DNA from: Campylorhamphus procurvoides | Taxonomy: Eukaryota; Chordata; Aves; Passeriformes; Dendrocolaptidae | DNA: 64,000 nucleotides | Assembly: GCA_013396655.1 (NCBI GenBank) | Contig: WBMV01000301.1 | Location: 491,232-555,231, forward strand | Reading direction: 5' to 3' | In this document: one piece after another, positions 28,201-40,588 of the stretch | Layout of the letters: each line of letters opens with the position of its first letter | Numbering within the stretch: position 1 is the stretch's first letter | Translations under genes and position numbers: made by a program | The notes under the pieces: model-generated | Database searches by the model: none | What the model saw: only the letters and a program-made list of their open reading frames with translations | Told to the model about the DNA's origin: nothing

Positions 28201-30878
28201 AGTCAGAGAGTAAGGGAACCTTAAACAAATTAATGTTACAAACATTATAGGGTATTTTAGGTGAAACAAACCCAAGGCATTTTTAGGAAAACAAGCTGGA
28301 GCAGTAAATCATAGAGGATCTTATGAATGTAAATGCAGTGCCCAAGGCTTAATATTTACTTATTCTATCTCCTCTTTCTTTTTTTTTTTATTTTTTACTT
28401 CTCTGAGCAGCACTTCATGTGAAGCTTTACACCATATAATAAATTTTCTTCCAACTAATAATTAACTTACATCTGACTAATACATCTTGCAGAATGACAT
28501 CATGGAGCTCCTAAAATTACCTTAGGAGGACATAGTAATGGCATGTTGCTTGAGGTTGGAGTTAGAGTTTTTAAATTTGACCGTCCCTTCAAATGAAATA
28601 TATTAAAGCTTGCTTGTGGTGGAAAGGGCATGAATATTTAAACAACTAAATGCATTGTTGAATCTATCTAGAAGTTTACCATGAAACTCAACATACACAT
28701 TTGCTGTTCTACCATTGATGGCAGTCTCTGAGCTCACAGCTCTCTGATTGATCATGAGCCCTTAAAAAAACAATGTTAAGGTAGATGCAGAATATTTTTT
28801 TTTATTAAAACCCCATAAAATATTTAACAGCTGTTGTTAGCTAGATTTACAGAGGTTTTTGTGGAGTAAGAAAGTCTCTGATAAAGAGATGCATCAACTC
28901 ATTCATGACCAGCAGTTTGTAACAGTGTAAATAATAAGGCTGAAAAGGAAGATCTTTGGAGTTACCATTTCCTTTTCAGGGACTGGAGCTGCCTTAAGCA
29001 GCTCTTCACCTTATTTTTATGGGTTCATTTATATATGACTCCTGGCTTCTTCAGCAGACCTCTTTCTTTGAAAGATCAAAAGTGAGGAGAAATTCTGATA
29101 TGTCAAAAAATCTCTGGCTTTAATGCATGGACCTTTATCCATCCTCCTGAGCAAAGTAGGATTTTCTATCATTGGATGCAACCAAACTGGGGGGGCAGAC
29201 TATGCAAGTTCTAATTGACACTGGGAAGACTGGCATCAAATCCCTCACCCTCTAATGCCAAGTCTTTCCTTGATAGTTACTTGACTTAATATCTTGGCAT
29301 GAACCTATGCTGCAGTATATCTGAAAATCTTTGTTTAAGAAAGGACAGAAGTTACACTTCAAAAAAAGAAACTGTGTGTCAGTGACTTCAATTTCAGTAG
29401 GGTCCCTAATGATTTGGACACCTATGCAAATTTTAGAACTTCATTATTAAAGCATCCAGTCCTCTCTGTTATCTCTTGGTTGCTGGGCACATCAAAAAGA
29501 CTTGGCCCTTTGAAAACCACGTTCCATGTGTACAGCTTAGTCTAAGCATTTCAAACACCAGACCATGCTGTAAAGCCCAGACTGAATTTTCTACAGAAAA
29601 AGCTGTTGTGAAGAATGAAACTTTGTTTGGGGAAAATATTATACACTTTTGATTTGTATTAAAATTTGTAGCTGTAATAACAATTAGGAATTTTGACTGA
29701 CAATTGATTTCCTTATTATGAGTTTCACAAATCACAATTATTTTAACAATAATTTAAGCCTTTGATAATGTATGATTTTGGCCAAAAGAAAGTCAATGCC
29801 TTGAAGGTGAGAACAAGTTGAGAATGAGTGTTGGACTGGACTGTCCAAGGCATGAGAGTGTTTATCTAGAGGAATGTTGTTGAGTGCTAGGGCCAAGAGG
29901 TGGGAAGCTTAGAGCACCATATCTGCATAGAGAGGGCAAAGAGGAAGCTTCAAACTTTTTTTATTTGGTTACTGCTTGTTATTATAAACAAAGATTTAAA
30001 AATCCACTAGGGATTGAATGGTTGTTGGGGGATTTTTTAGGCACCGGTTCACAGGATAATTCATGTCACACAGTGTCCCCGGAGACTTTTATTCCAACCT
30101 CATGCACAAAATAGGATCAATACATAGTTTGAACTGGGTTACTCAGAGGTTTTTGCAGTCAAGCCTTGAAAATCTGAGAATGAAGACTAGGATGGAGATG
30201 AGAATTTGTGGTTAAAATAGCAGTCATCTGTAGATTTGCACCTTTTTGATCTGAAGAGAGATTTAATTTTACTTGATCACTTGTGTATATGTCTGTGTTT
30301 GGCAGGCAGTGTCTTTTTTTGTTTTTTATTTCTAACCTTCATGTCCTGTCAGTCATACTTAGATGAATGTGCTTTTTGACTTCTGAAAAATGTTAACGTC
30401 CTATCTGCTGAAAATGAGAGAGACTTGACTTCATGTCAAGCAGTTCCTGAGTGAAAGGTATACCTGGAATGTTAAGAAAAAATGACACTCTGAGTAATGG
30501 GTCTGGAGTGGAAAGTTCGTGTGAACAGATAAAACACATATTTGATGGGGTGCTGTCATTTACATTGACACAGAAACACACATAGATTCTAGATGTTGGG
30601 AAGAACTTGGGTTGCTTCAGGAATCTGAAAAAAATAGCATATTTTTTCATTGTTAATTATTCTGTTTTGCTAATAATCGGATTAACCATGAAAAGAAGCA
30701 AAGAACTTCAGTCTATTTTTTATGTCCTGATTTTGTCCTGCAGGTTGGCTAGTGTACTGTGGAAATAAGTCAGCCCCAGGATCATGTTTATGAGATTTCA
30801 CTTGTGTTTTGGATAGGCAATCACTCTATCCCACCATACCCAGAGGCATCACCAAGTGAAAAAATCTGAGTGGGACAG
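25241..30878. other. Unique AT-rich DNA, no gene seen
   Basis: No gene or transposon fragment was recognised. A 103-codon minus-strand frame at 27801-28112 and opposing 85/67-codon frames at 26189-26446 match nothing I know. The 26270-26400 segment is locally GC-richer than its surroundings but shows no splice-bounded coding signal. Confidence 0.5.
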
Positions 30879-30912
30879 AAAAAAAAAAGAAAAAAGAAAA
30901 AAACCAAAAAAC
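30879..30912 (-). repeat. A-rich low-complexity tract
   Basis: Poly-A broken by single G and then by CC pairs. It has the minus-strand counterpart composition of the G/T-rich tracts. It is possibly a decayed retrotransposon tail; no body was recognised. Confidence 0.7.
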
Positions 30913-33900
30913 CGGAGCTCCTAGCTAACCTAACTAATTTATGCTCATGGGACTCCTGCATGACACTGTGCATGATGGAGAAATTTTACTCAGTGGACCC
31001 TCTGGAGAAGCTTGTGTATGAAAGTTAAATAGATTCATAGACTACCATGATCTTCCCTGAAGGCAGACTGCAAGATGAAGCGCTTTCAGAAGAGCTAAAT
31101 TCCTAGGGAAAAAGTTGAGAAGTCTCCTTGACAGATTGATAGCTGAGAGATGCTAAGTGAAAAATTACTTAGAGCTCATCCAGAGTAACATAGTTAAACT
31201 TGAGTTTAACTAATGTTTTACATTTTATATTCAGTCTTTTATTTTTCTGTGTAAGACACTAAAAGATTGTTTGTGAATAGTCTGTGTGTGTCTGGATTGT
31301 ATTCTCTGTATTGTCAGTGCTAGGTGTAAGGAGGGGTCAGTAGGAAATTTGTTGCTGCTCTGCGAAATCCAGCAACACCAGTCATGGACCACTTTACTAA
31401 TCATGTTTTTTCAAAATTTGCAATGCATGTTCTTTCCTTTGTTTTCTTTCTTTATGAATAATGTTGTATCTTTTCTTGTAAAGTTGTGAATCAAGGACCA
31501 AAAATGCATGTTGCTTTGTTTGTTTTTTTTTTCTCCAATGCACCATAGTAGATCTGATCCACCCACACAGTATTTAAAGTAGGAGAACATTTATCCTCAG
31601 TAAGATGAGTCATTCTGCTGTTTACTTTGCTTTGCTTTTCTCTGGTTTTTTCCAGGTTTGTTTTGTTTTGAGTTTTCTTCTATTTTTTGCTGAATCCAAA
31701 CCCAAAGGAAAGGCTTACCCCTCATTCCCAATTATCATCTTGGAAAGATAGCAGAAATGATAAGTTTCTGGTAGGGAAGACATTCAGGGGATTAACTCAT
31801 TAAAATTGGAAATGAAAAAAATACATTTGTTTTTTCTCTAGGTGATTATGGTGAGGAAAGCTTACAAAGAAAAACATTGGAAATCTAGCCTGCACCTTCA
31901 CATTCTTAAAATCTCAGTTGACCACAGAACTTACATTCCTACTAAAATGTCAATACTATGGAAATAAAGCCACACAAAAAGAGATTACTGTTATACCCTA
32001 GTCTCGTAAGATTTTTTAATGGATTTTGGTGCGGAAGAGAATTCTAAATGTAATATATTCAGTATCTGCTGTTTCATATATGGATGTAATAACACTGAGA
32101 ATTTCAGTTTGCAGTTATTAAAAATAATGAATAGTAATCATCCTCATAATTATCATCATCACTGTCATTATCAGTGATTTCCAGTTAATAATTAGTAGCA
32201 TTGCTGGAAAATATTTGTGAGATACACTGTGTTATTCTCTCCAAAGTATCCATTATTTACCAAGGTAGCTATAGGGCTACGTATTGGCCAAACTCTGCAA
32301 TCCTTGTTTCTTTCTTGCAAACTCACCTTAGTCTTTTCTTCATCTTAGCTTGTCTTAGCAAGATGTTTCTCATCAATTCACCGTGTTCCCAAAGCTTGTA
32401 GGCTGTTGGCAGGTAGTGCTTTGGGTGGCTTTTGCATTTCATTCACAGCTGGCTGTTTTCTTGCTGTTACTGGTACCACAGCAGAGGTTAGCTTATCAGC
32501 TCATGCAGTCCTTTCCTATAGCAGGCTTCCCAGTATGAAGGAACTGTGGAGCACTGGGAGGCCCTACAGGTGAGACCTTTGAGGGCGGAGAAACAATAAA
32601 CATCACTGTTCTATCTGGAAAACTAAGTCATGGTCCTAACTGATACTTAGCGATTCTTCTTCACTTTACAAATGGCTCAAAAGGGCTGTATAATTTTTGT
32701 GAGAGGAGAAAAAATAGGGTGCATTATTTAGGTCCGCAAGAGTTTTAAAACTTATATACCGTCTTTCTGGAAGGGTGAAAAAATAGCCATTTTATGCCTA
32801 ACGGTAACAAGAATTCCTCTGCATTATGTACTTTTTCTCACATTTTATACAGAGATTTCTGATCTTAGATTCATTCCATTATTGTACAAGAAAGAGAAAT
32901 ATAAAGAATGGTTTACTCATTTCCAGTCTTTAATAGTTATAGTTATTCCTTCTCTCTCTTTAAAGCTGTTGTCATTATCCTTGCAAACATTTATCTTCTT
33001 TTGTTTGAAATTGCACTTTATCCTTTTGTTTCTGAGAATGCATAGGATCATATACAGACAGCAGAAACTTAACTGAAATCAAGATGATATATATAAATAT
33101 AAAATGTGAGAAATGGACAGAACAATGGCAAAGTGCCCTGTAAATCTGTATAGAATATCTGTCACAGACCTGGGAAACCACCGAAGTCATAAGAGATGTA
33201 TTTTGGCTTGTAACTTGGTTAAAATACTGATGACAAAAATCTGCTCTCATAACTGAACCATGATTTTCTTTGTGGTGGTGCTGAGTGTTCATTGCACATC
33301 CAACCCTTCCACTGACATCAGTGCAAGACCCTCACTTTGAGGGCTGCATGTTGAAATTGAGGGCTCTGATGGCTTTGTTTGTGAGGAAGAATATGTCAGA
33401 TTTGTCTGTACGACAGTGGTGACTCCTTTGGAAGCATGCACATGCATACCCAGCCTTACTCTCTTCCTGAAATCCTCTAGTTCCTGTTTCCTCTAGTTCT
33501 GGGATCTTTCAATGCTGTGATATGCTAAAAATATGGTTAATGAGCAGGGTATGCTGCATCCAAGTCCTGCACACACATGATGAGCTAAAAGTTCAGAGAC
33601 ATGCTCTGGTATTCATGGTACTGTAACAGTCAGTCCCTTATGGTTTAATCTTGAAAACGTTGTCTATGTCCCTGTGCCTTCCTTTCCCTTTCTGCAGCAT
33701 AAGTGTAACAATACAGGTCATTTTTTTTCAGAGTAACAGCTGAAGGATTTTATAAAAAAGCTCCTCTCTTTCCAGGTTAATAATTTCTTCCTGTAAAGGA
33801 AAAATATCCTAAGTGCTCTAACATCCCCTGACCCTGACTGCCCTGAACTTGGCTGTGCCATTCAGTAAGAATGGTTCAATTTTCTTTTTAATTATTAACT

Positions 33901-34365
33901 GAAAAAAACTGGGAAATAATTGCTGACCCTTGGGATTAGTTTTCTTCTTTTACAGCCTAATCTTTCAGTCTAAAACATGAAAAAAGTCCTTCCCCAAACT
34001 TGCCTATATGACTGAGAACCTAAGGATCTAGTCTCCAGTGCTCCGAAAAAGTTGATCTAACTTGGCATTCAGCTCTTTTACCTTTGTGTTAGGCAAGAGC
34101 GTAATTGTAAACAAAGCCTTTCTGGGACCATCTGACTTCCTCATGTGAGGAGAATGGTCAAATCTGTCTTACTGAAAGCAGAATGATATCCTTTGGAGAC
34201 TGTCAAACAATGCCATCTTTCTGATGTTTAGCACTTCTCTTTTTCATGCAGGAAAGGGTAACAACAGCAAATGCATTCTGAAGCCAGAAAAGGATTTTTC
34301 ATGAGGGACTGTAGAGAGTTTTTGCTGCTCATATCTCTTTTTTGTGTACTAATCTCCATGAAAAA
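30913..34365. other. Unique AT-rich DNA, no gene seen
   Basis: No exon or transposon was recognised. A T/G-rich patch occurs at about 31510-31680, a degenerate ATT/ATC-rich patch at 32118-32205, and a small perfect 6-bp stem (CCCTCA...TGAGGG) near 33330-33345. Confidence 0.5.
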
Positions 34366-34440
34366 CTGTGCTTGATCCTGCTCCTGTTGAAATCAGTGAC
34401 AAAACTCCCACAGATTTTAGCTGGAACAGCATCAAACTCT
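34366..34440 (+). repeat. Ancient amniote palindromic interspersed repeat fragment
   Basis: The segment starts GATCCTGCTCC and continues through CAAAACTCCCA. This is the pattern of a very old repeat common in turtles, crocodilians, birds and other amniotes, whose arms read roughly as a sequence and its own complement (GACTTCAATGGGAGCAGGATC type). I recognise the pattern but am not sure of the database family name. The inverted-repeat structure is visible directly: arm 34372-34398 pairs with 34409-34435 at 20 of 27 positions around a 10-nt loop. The level of decay suggests an old insertion. A 105-codon frame crosses it but appears accidental. Confidence 0.6.
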
Positions 34441-37400
34441 ATTTTGCTGAGGGTTTGAAAGAAAAATCATATCTTCTCCTAAGTTTCATGTATAATTTCT
34501 TGTCCCTTTTCTTTCACTGCTGTTTTCTAGAGGCATGGAGACCTTGGGGGAGCTTATTTTATAATATCCCTGTTACTGCCACAGCAGCAAATTATAATGC
34601 CAAAGTCCCAAGGACTGTGTTGTTACAACTCATGAACAGCTCCCAGGAAAAAGGAATTCTACTACATTTCATTGAAGTCATATGACAGATTATGAGGAAT
34701 GGCATAAGGAACAAACAGGTCTGAATCTCTGCATGTGTTTTGCACTCCTTCCTTGTTTATTTGAGCAAACTTTGGTCTTGAGAAACCATTAAATCACTTT
34801 CCCATGCCTAATACTTCCTTTTGGAAAATATGCCAGAATGCATATTTTCATGCACAACTCAAATCTTCTTTTTACTTAAATGTCAAATTGGTCCTCCTAC
34901 TGTCACGCCTTTTTTTGTTTGTTTGTTTTTGTCATTTATCATAGTTTCTGCAGGGAATGTAGTGTCAACCATTAGTACACAAGGAACAGCTGTAAGTACT
35001 CCATCACAGAAGAAGCCACCAGCCTGTAATTCACATCTGCAAGGCAGGCCGTGTGCAGAATGATTCTTGTACCCAATTTCGTGGTGACTGTGCTTCAAAA
35101 ATTCTTATGTAGTTTTAAAAAAGGACATACATTCATATATACACTGTATGTGTGAGTTAACAGTAGTTTCATATTTCCTCTGCAAAAAGAGTTCCATAGG
35201 AACATCAGTCCCATACCTTTAATTTTAAAACTAGATTCCCAAGCAAAATCCTTATTATGTTACGAGCCCTATTGGCCTAACAAGTGTGAATTCACTGTTC
35301 AATTCTTTCTATATAGAAAATTTTTTCTAAGAAGGTTAGTATATAAGGAGAATAGGGTTTTCTCATTAACAAGAGTTAAAAATGAGTTAACATGAGAAAA
35401 ATGAGTTTGGGTTTTTTTTCAAAAGTATGAGTTTTCTCATTAACATATGACAATATGTGCTTTTATTTTACAGAACAGTGATAAAATGTGAACAGTGATG
35501 ACAGTGAGTTTCTCAGCAGCTTTTGAAGAAGGACAACTTCTAAATCCGTGTTTCAATGTTTTTAAGTTAGAAGTATCTTTTTAAAAAAATTAGATTGATC
35601 TGGTATAATTAATATAATCTATTTCATATTAATTTAGCCTAACCTAATTTAAAATTATATTAAATGTACAGAAAATCTCTACAAAGGGGTTCATGCAGAA
35701 AGTCAATGAGAAACCACTTCCCAAAAAAATTTACTGTGTAGATACATTTGATACAGACAAGTGACCATGGAGTGACTGAGTGGCTGCAGCACGTTAACTC
35801 TGCAGTCACAGACCTGCACACATCTTTATATTGAGCCTGCTGCAAGATGAAAAGCGTTATCTTAGCTCCTGGTAAAGGTGGTGTAAGGTCACACATTTCA
35901 GCTGCAGTCAGGGTAGCATGGAGACTGAGATGCACATACTGTCTGGTAATGTGATTTGACTGAATATCAGCTCAGCCCTTGTAACAATTGCTAGAGATTG
36001 TCTGTCCACCACCTTGGCATCTGCAGTGCTAGTACATTTTCTGTGTTTGCCTTCATCTGAAATGAATGGAACTGTAAATGGCCAATAGATAAAATGACAA
36101 CCTCTGAAATAAAGTAAATGGAATTTAAACCCAGTTATTCTGGACTTTCCAGTGAAGAAGTATTTAGTGGGGAATTTTGTAACTAGTCCTTTCTGCCAAT
36201 TACCTAAATAAGACTCAAAGTTTACAAAGCTGGTACCTTGGATGAAGTTATCAGAACAGACTTGCTCCCAGCCATCTGGGCAGAAACTTCCTACTGCTGT
36301 TTTTACTAACATGTGAAGACACAAGTTAAAATATTTATCAGATGTTTTCTCCAGACAAAAATAAAAAAAAAGCCCCCACTTTTTTTTTTCCACTTTCAAG
36401 TTTAATTTTTGCACAAGTGATCAAAAGAAATTCTCTCAGCCTCATAGTCTGTGTGAGAACTAGGTTGAAGACTTAGTAAAACAAACAAAAGCACAGCAGA
36501 CTGTAATTTAGCAAGAGATTTCAAATTATGGGGACAATCGCCAAGAGCTAATCTTTTATTTACTGAGAGCTGGCTTTCACCCCAGCTGGTTGCAAAACCA
36601 TGTCCAAGGGTTCTGAATGATGTGCCAAAGAGATTCGAGGTCTGTCAACACTAGCCTTGTTTCAGGGTTGACTGTGCAAGAATTAGAATAGGATTCTGTA
36701 AAGAAAGGTATTCATGAGAAATAAAAGTAGTCAAGGCAAAAAGAGAGGCATTACCCTACTGAGGGGCTATTGACAAAGGCTAAATTTTAGTCTAATGAGA
36801 CCAGTTTCCTAAGGGACCTAGTATGTTCAGTGCATAGAAATCAGCTATTGTTGTAGATAATTTGAAGCAGTTAAATTATTCTTTGTTTGATGTCTACCCT
36901 CTTGAAGCATCTCCACCTACGGCATTCATCCCATACTGCCTCGTTATGGCTTCCTTATTCTGTGCATGAGAATATTTCTCAAGCTTTGTGCAAAAATTGA
37001 GCACAGCCTGGGCCACACTGAGTTCAGTAGATGAAGGGAAATGGAAAAGGTGAAGACACATTAAGAGAAGCCCATAAAGTACTTTTCCTACTGGATGGAG
37101 GAGAAGTTGTGAGGGAAGGAAAATGTGGGACTCTCAGTTTGTACATCTTACTAATAAGGCAGGAGAACTGTAGAAGGACTTAGGGTCTGTTTACACTCCT
37201 CAGTCCAGTAATGCTGAAAGACAGCCTAGTTACTTATGGAGCTAAAAGCAGGAGTCAAAGCAGAGTTCTGCTGTGCCCAGACTAAATTGTACTGTTAAGA
37301 AAAAAAATGAGCCCTAGTGGAACTTGATGCTAATGTACTTTTGGTACCCCCAGGCCAGAGCTAGTATTTCACTGAACATACTCTTATTAATCTCTAGGAG

Positions 37401-40400
37401 ATCCTTAAATGTGGAGTTTGCTCAATGAACTAGAATGATTAAGAGAACAGATAACAAGAAAATTAATCTCTTTTGCTGTACAAACCAGAATGACTGTCTG
37501 GCTGATGCTGCAGTTAAGTTCACCTATAAACTTTTTGTATGTGCCCTACACTAGCCAGCCACTCAGCAGATCCCATTCCTCAAAATGCTGTCTGATACTG
37601 GTCCTCCTTCTGATGTGGTTCCCAAATTCATATTTCTTTTCAATAGTCTGATTAAATTCTTTGGGATCACTGTTATGGGTAGGCATCCAATATCCTTTAG
37701 GTGAGGTGAGCTGGAAAGCGTGAACTGGAGGAGGTTAATTGGATTAAATTGCATATAGGGAGGGGATGTTTAAAGCCACCCTAGTGCTAAAGTTGCAAAG
37801 GAATTGTGTAAATGGTGAAATTGGCAAGTACAAGGCTTGGACTAGTAAAATGATATTAGGAGACTACAGAACATTGAATTATTCTGCTCTGATTTCAGCT
37901 TAGTTTAAAGTTCACTGGCACAATTATGGGCAATAACAAGATCAGGCTTTTGTATCAGGATGTTAGGAGACATTGTTTGAAGAAAATGGGTAACCATGCA
38001 ATGAAGATTTACCTTAGAATTTGGGACAGACTGTGTGAATGCAGAACGTGTCACGCTTGTAACTATTCATTCCTTCAAAGACCCATTAAATTAACAGTTT
38101 TTATGAATTCTCTTCTACGTAATACAAAAAGTGCTGGGAATCTGAAGAAAATTATTTTGCAAACTGGGAGCTAATTGAATTATCCAAAAAAGACATTTTA
38201 TAATTAGAAGTAAATTGCTAGCTAAAAGGAATTCTTCCTACACCTGTCACCAATATAAGGAACACAAAGAGTAACTCTCTATCACATGCAGAGTTGGCAA
38301 CACTGTTTCTCCCTCTAAAGGAAAGGTTCAAAAGGCTGCCTGAATTACCAAAGAGGAAGGAAAATGCTTTTGAATAACTGCTTGATATGTATAACTCCTT
38401 CCTCTCTTATAACCAGATCATCTCCAGAGTCTATCATATGATTATCTGGCAATATTTGAGAAATGCGTTCTAGTTTCAGAGGACTCTCATGTCCACACAT
38501 CTGAGGAATGTGTGATGTGCTATGATATTATCTACTTGTGAGGGCACAGTAGAAATGCAGCAGTTAAGATTCAATGAACTGACACTTCTGTAAATCCTGT
38601 TGTCAGGAAAACCCCAGCACTTGGCAAAAAAATTTGCTGAGCCATGCTGGTCACCAAGAATACAATTGTGGCAAAAGTCAGTTTTGTGCATCTGCCATCT
38701 GTGTATCTCAGCTGTGAACTGGCTGAGTTTTAACTTCAGAAGAGCGGCCCTGTGTTTTCTATAACACTTTCTATTTTCTTTAAACTCCCAACACGGCTTA
38801 AACGGTAACTGTGAGCTGTAAAGCAGATGTGACATTCTTCCCACAGGAAAGATTGAGCCATTCTGGTGGAATAAAGTGATTCCTCAATATCTAAAAGTCC
38901 TTGAGAACTCATGAGTCAAGTCTTCAGCTGATGCAATGAAGGACTGTTGCATTACTGTGTCTGGAGCTCTAGTTTCCCAAGGCCTTTGTTCCCCAAGCAA
39001 GCTTTGGTTTTTATTATAGTAATGGGAAGCTTTTTGTTCCTTTATTGTTTTTTTGAAAATAGGCTGCTGTTCTGTGTAAACTCTGAATTGTATTTGTAAC
39101 TTCACGTATTGTTCATCTCTAAAATCACCTCTGGAGAGTATAATTAAAGTTCCTTTTGCTGAAGCTTAGTTATATTTTCGCCTGCTATTCAGCTTGGTGA
39201 TGTATTTTACCATGAAAGTCTTGCAGTCACTAATTTCCTTCTCAGGTGACCATCCTTGTTGGGAGGCAACATGCACAGCACTCAGGAACAGTTAGAACTG
39301 ATATGAAGTCTTCATTGGAGACTGTACATATAAAGTTATCATTGAAAATATATACATATTTTATGAGATAGGTTTTTGCATGAGCAGAATTAATGAGATT
39401 TTTCAGAAGTAATGAACATTTGGTGCTAGATGAAAGTGCTGTGATTTTAAATTGTGTTAAACCGCGATGTCTTAACACAATATATGGTAGTAATCAGAAA
39501 TGACCCAGAACCTGTTTAACCATGAAGTATGATTATAAAAAAGAGAAGCACACACAAAATAAAGTGATGATCATATGCATTTTTTCTGGTTCATTTGTAG
39601 AAAAATGTAAATAAAACTAGAAGATGTCTTTCAGACTCTTAATAAGCCTTGGAATTTATTCCTGTCCCTGAGTGCTACCAAAGGGCAGGAAAACACTGAA
39701 CTTTTCTGTTCTGGTTTTCCTGCAATGACAAGAAAGTAGTGGAAATGAAAGAAGTAATTTTAATTATAAATGATTGATAGATCATTTCTTCCATATCCCT
39801 CTCTGACCTCAACTACTATCTATATGGATAAGACTATTAAAAAGGAAGCAGGACTTCAGTTTATGAGGTTTTCTGTTTTACTGCTTATCAGAACTTGAAA
39901 CATGAGAACAGGAATGAAGAAAGAGTTGAAGCCGGATTTGAGATAGCATCTCAAACATCACACTGGTGTGTGTCAGTCATATGTTATTATCAGTGAACAA
40001 AACAGTTTCATCAGCAAGTTGGAAGGACAGCTTGAAGACATGACCAGAATCTTCATGTCCATCTTGGAAACAATAAGGAGTTGGTTTTAGTTTTGCCTTT
40101 ATATGACAAGGAGCTGGGAATAAACATCAAACCAAAATATTCAATATAGTCAAGTATTTTTCAGTTGTCAGTATTATCACATGTGATACTGGTAGGAGAA
40201 AGACGTAAGAAACACGTGTTCTTTTGCTACCTGCATCTATAGCTTAGTTCTGGGACTGTAGATTCTCCAGGTTCGCATTTTTTTTTTTTGATTCATTGAA
40301 AGAAATCAAAGTCATCAAAACTGAAGGCAGAGGAATTGTGAAGTGGTATGGCAAGAGATATTTTCGGAAATAAGATGTGTCTCAATGAAGTTCATTGCTA

Positions 40401-40488
40401 AATAAGAAGTCTCTCTGCAAGAAATGTTTTTCTCCTGATTAGATAGAAAAATGAGAAGCTGCTGGTCGGTACATCAGATTAACTATTC
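34441..40488. other. Unique AT-rich DNA, no gene seen
   Basis: It contains the longest open frame of the window, 168 codons on the minus strand (35908-36414). Its translation matches no family I recognise, and neither flank gives a convincing splice site or promoter. A (T)nG patch lies at 34909-34930. Three copies of a TTTTCTCATTAAC-like word, two direct and one inverted, lie at 35357-35445. Confidence 0.5.
35357..35445. repeat. 15-bp direct repeat with inverted third copy
   Basis: The word GTTTTCTCATTAACA occurs exactly at 35357-35371 and again at 35431-35445. Between them, at 35386-35400, is GTTAACATGAGAAAA, the near reverse complement with one extra base. The middle copy could pair with either flank to form alternative stem-loops. 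It may be a local duplication in AT-rich DNA or the remains of a short inverted-repeat element. Confidence 0.7.
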
Positions 40489-40588
40489 TAGTAGTAGTAG
40501 TAGTAGCAGTGGTAGTAGTAGTAGTAATACTACTACTATTACCACCACTAGTATTATTACCATTATTATTATTATTAGCTATTATTGT
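40489..40588 (+). repeat. Compound trinucleotide repeat (GTA)n/(TAC)n/(ATT)n with palindrome
   Basis: The tract begins with about five GTA units, is interrupted by GCAGTG, resumes with GTA units, then switches to the complementary TAC orientation and ends as (ATT)n. The switch point is a perfect inverted repeat: TAGTAGTAGTA at 40516-40526 and TACTACTACTA at 40528-40538 around a single A. It is likely unstable in length. Confidence 0.9.
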
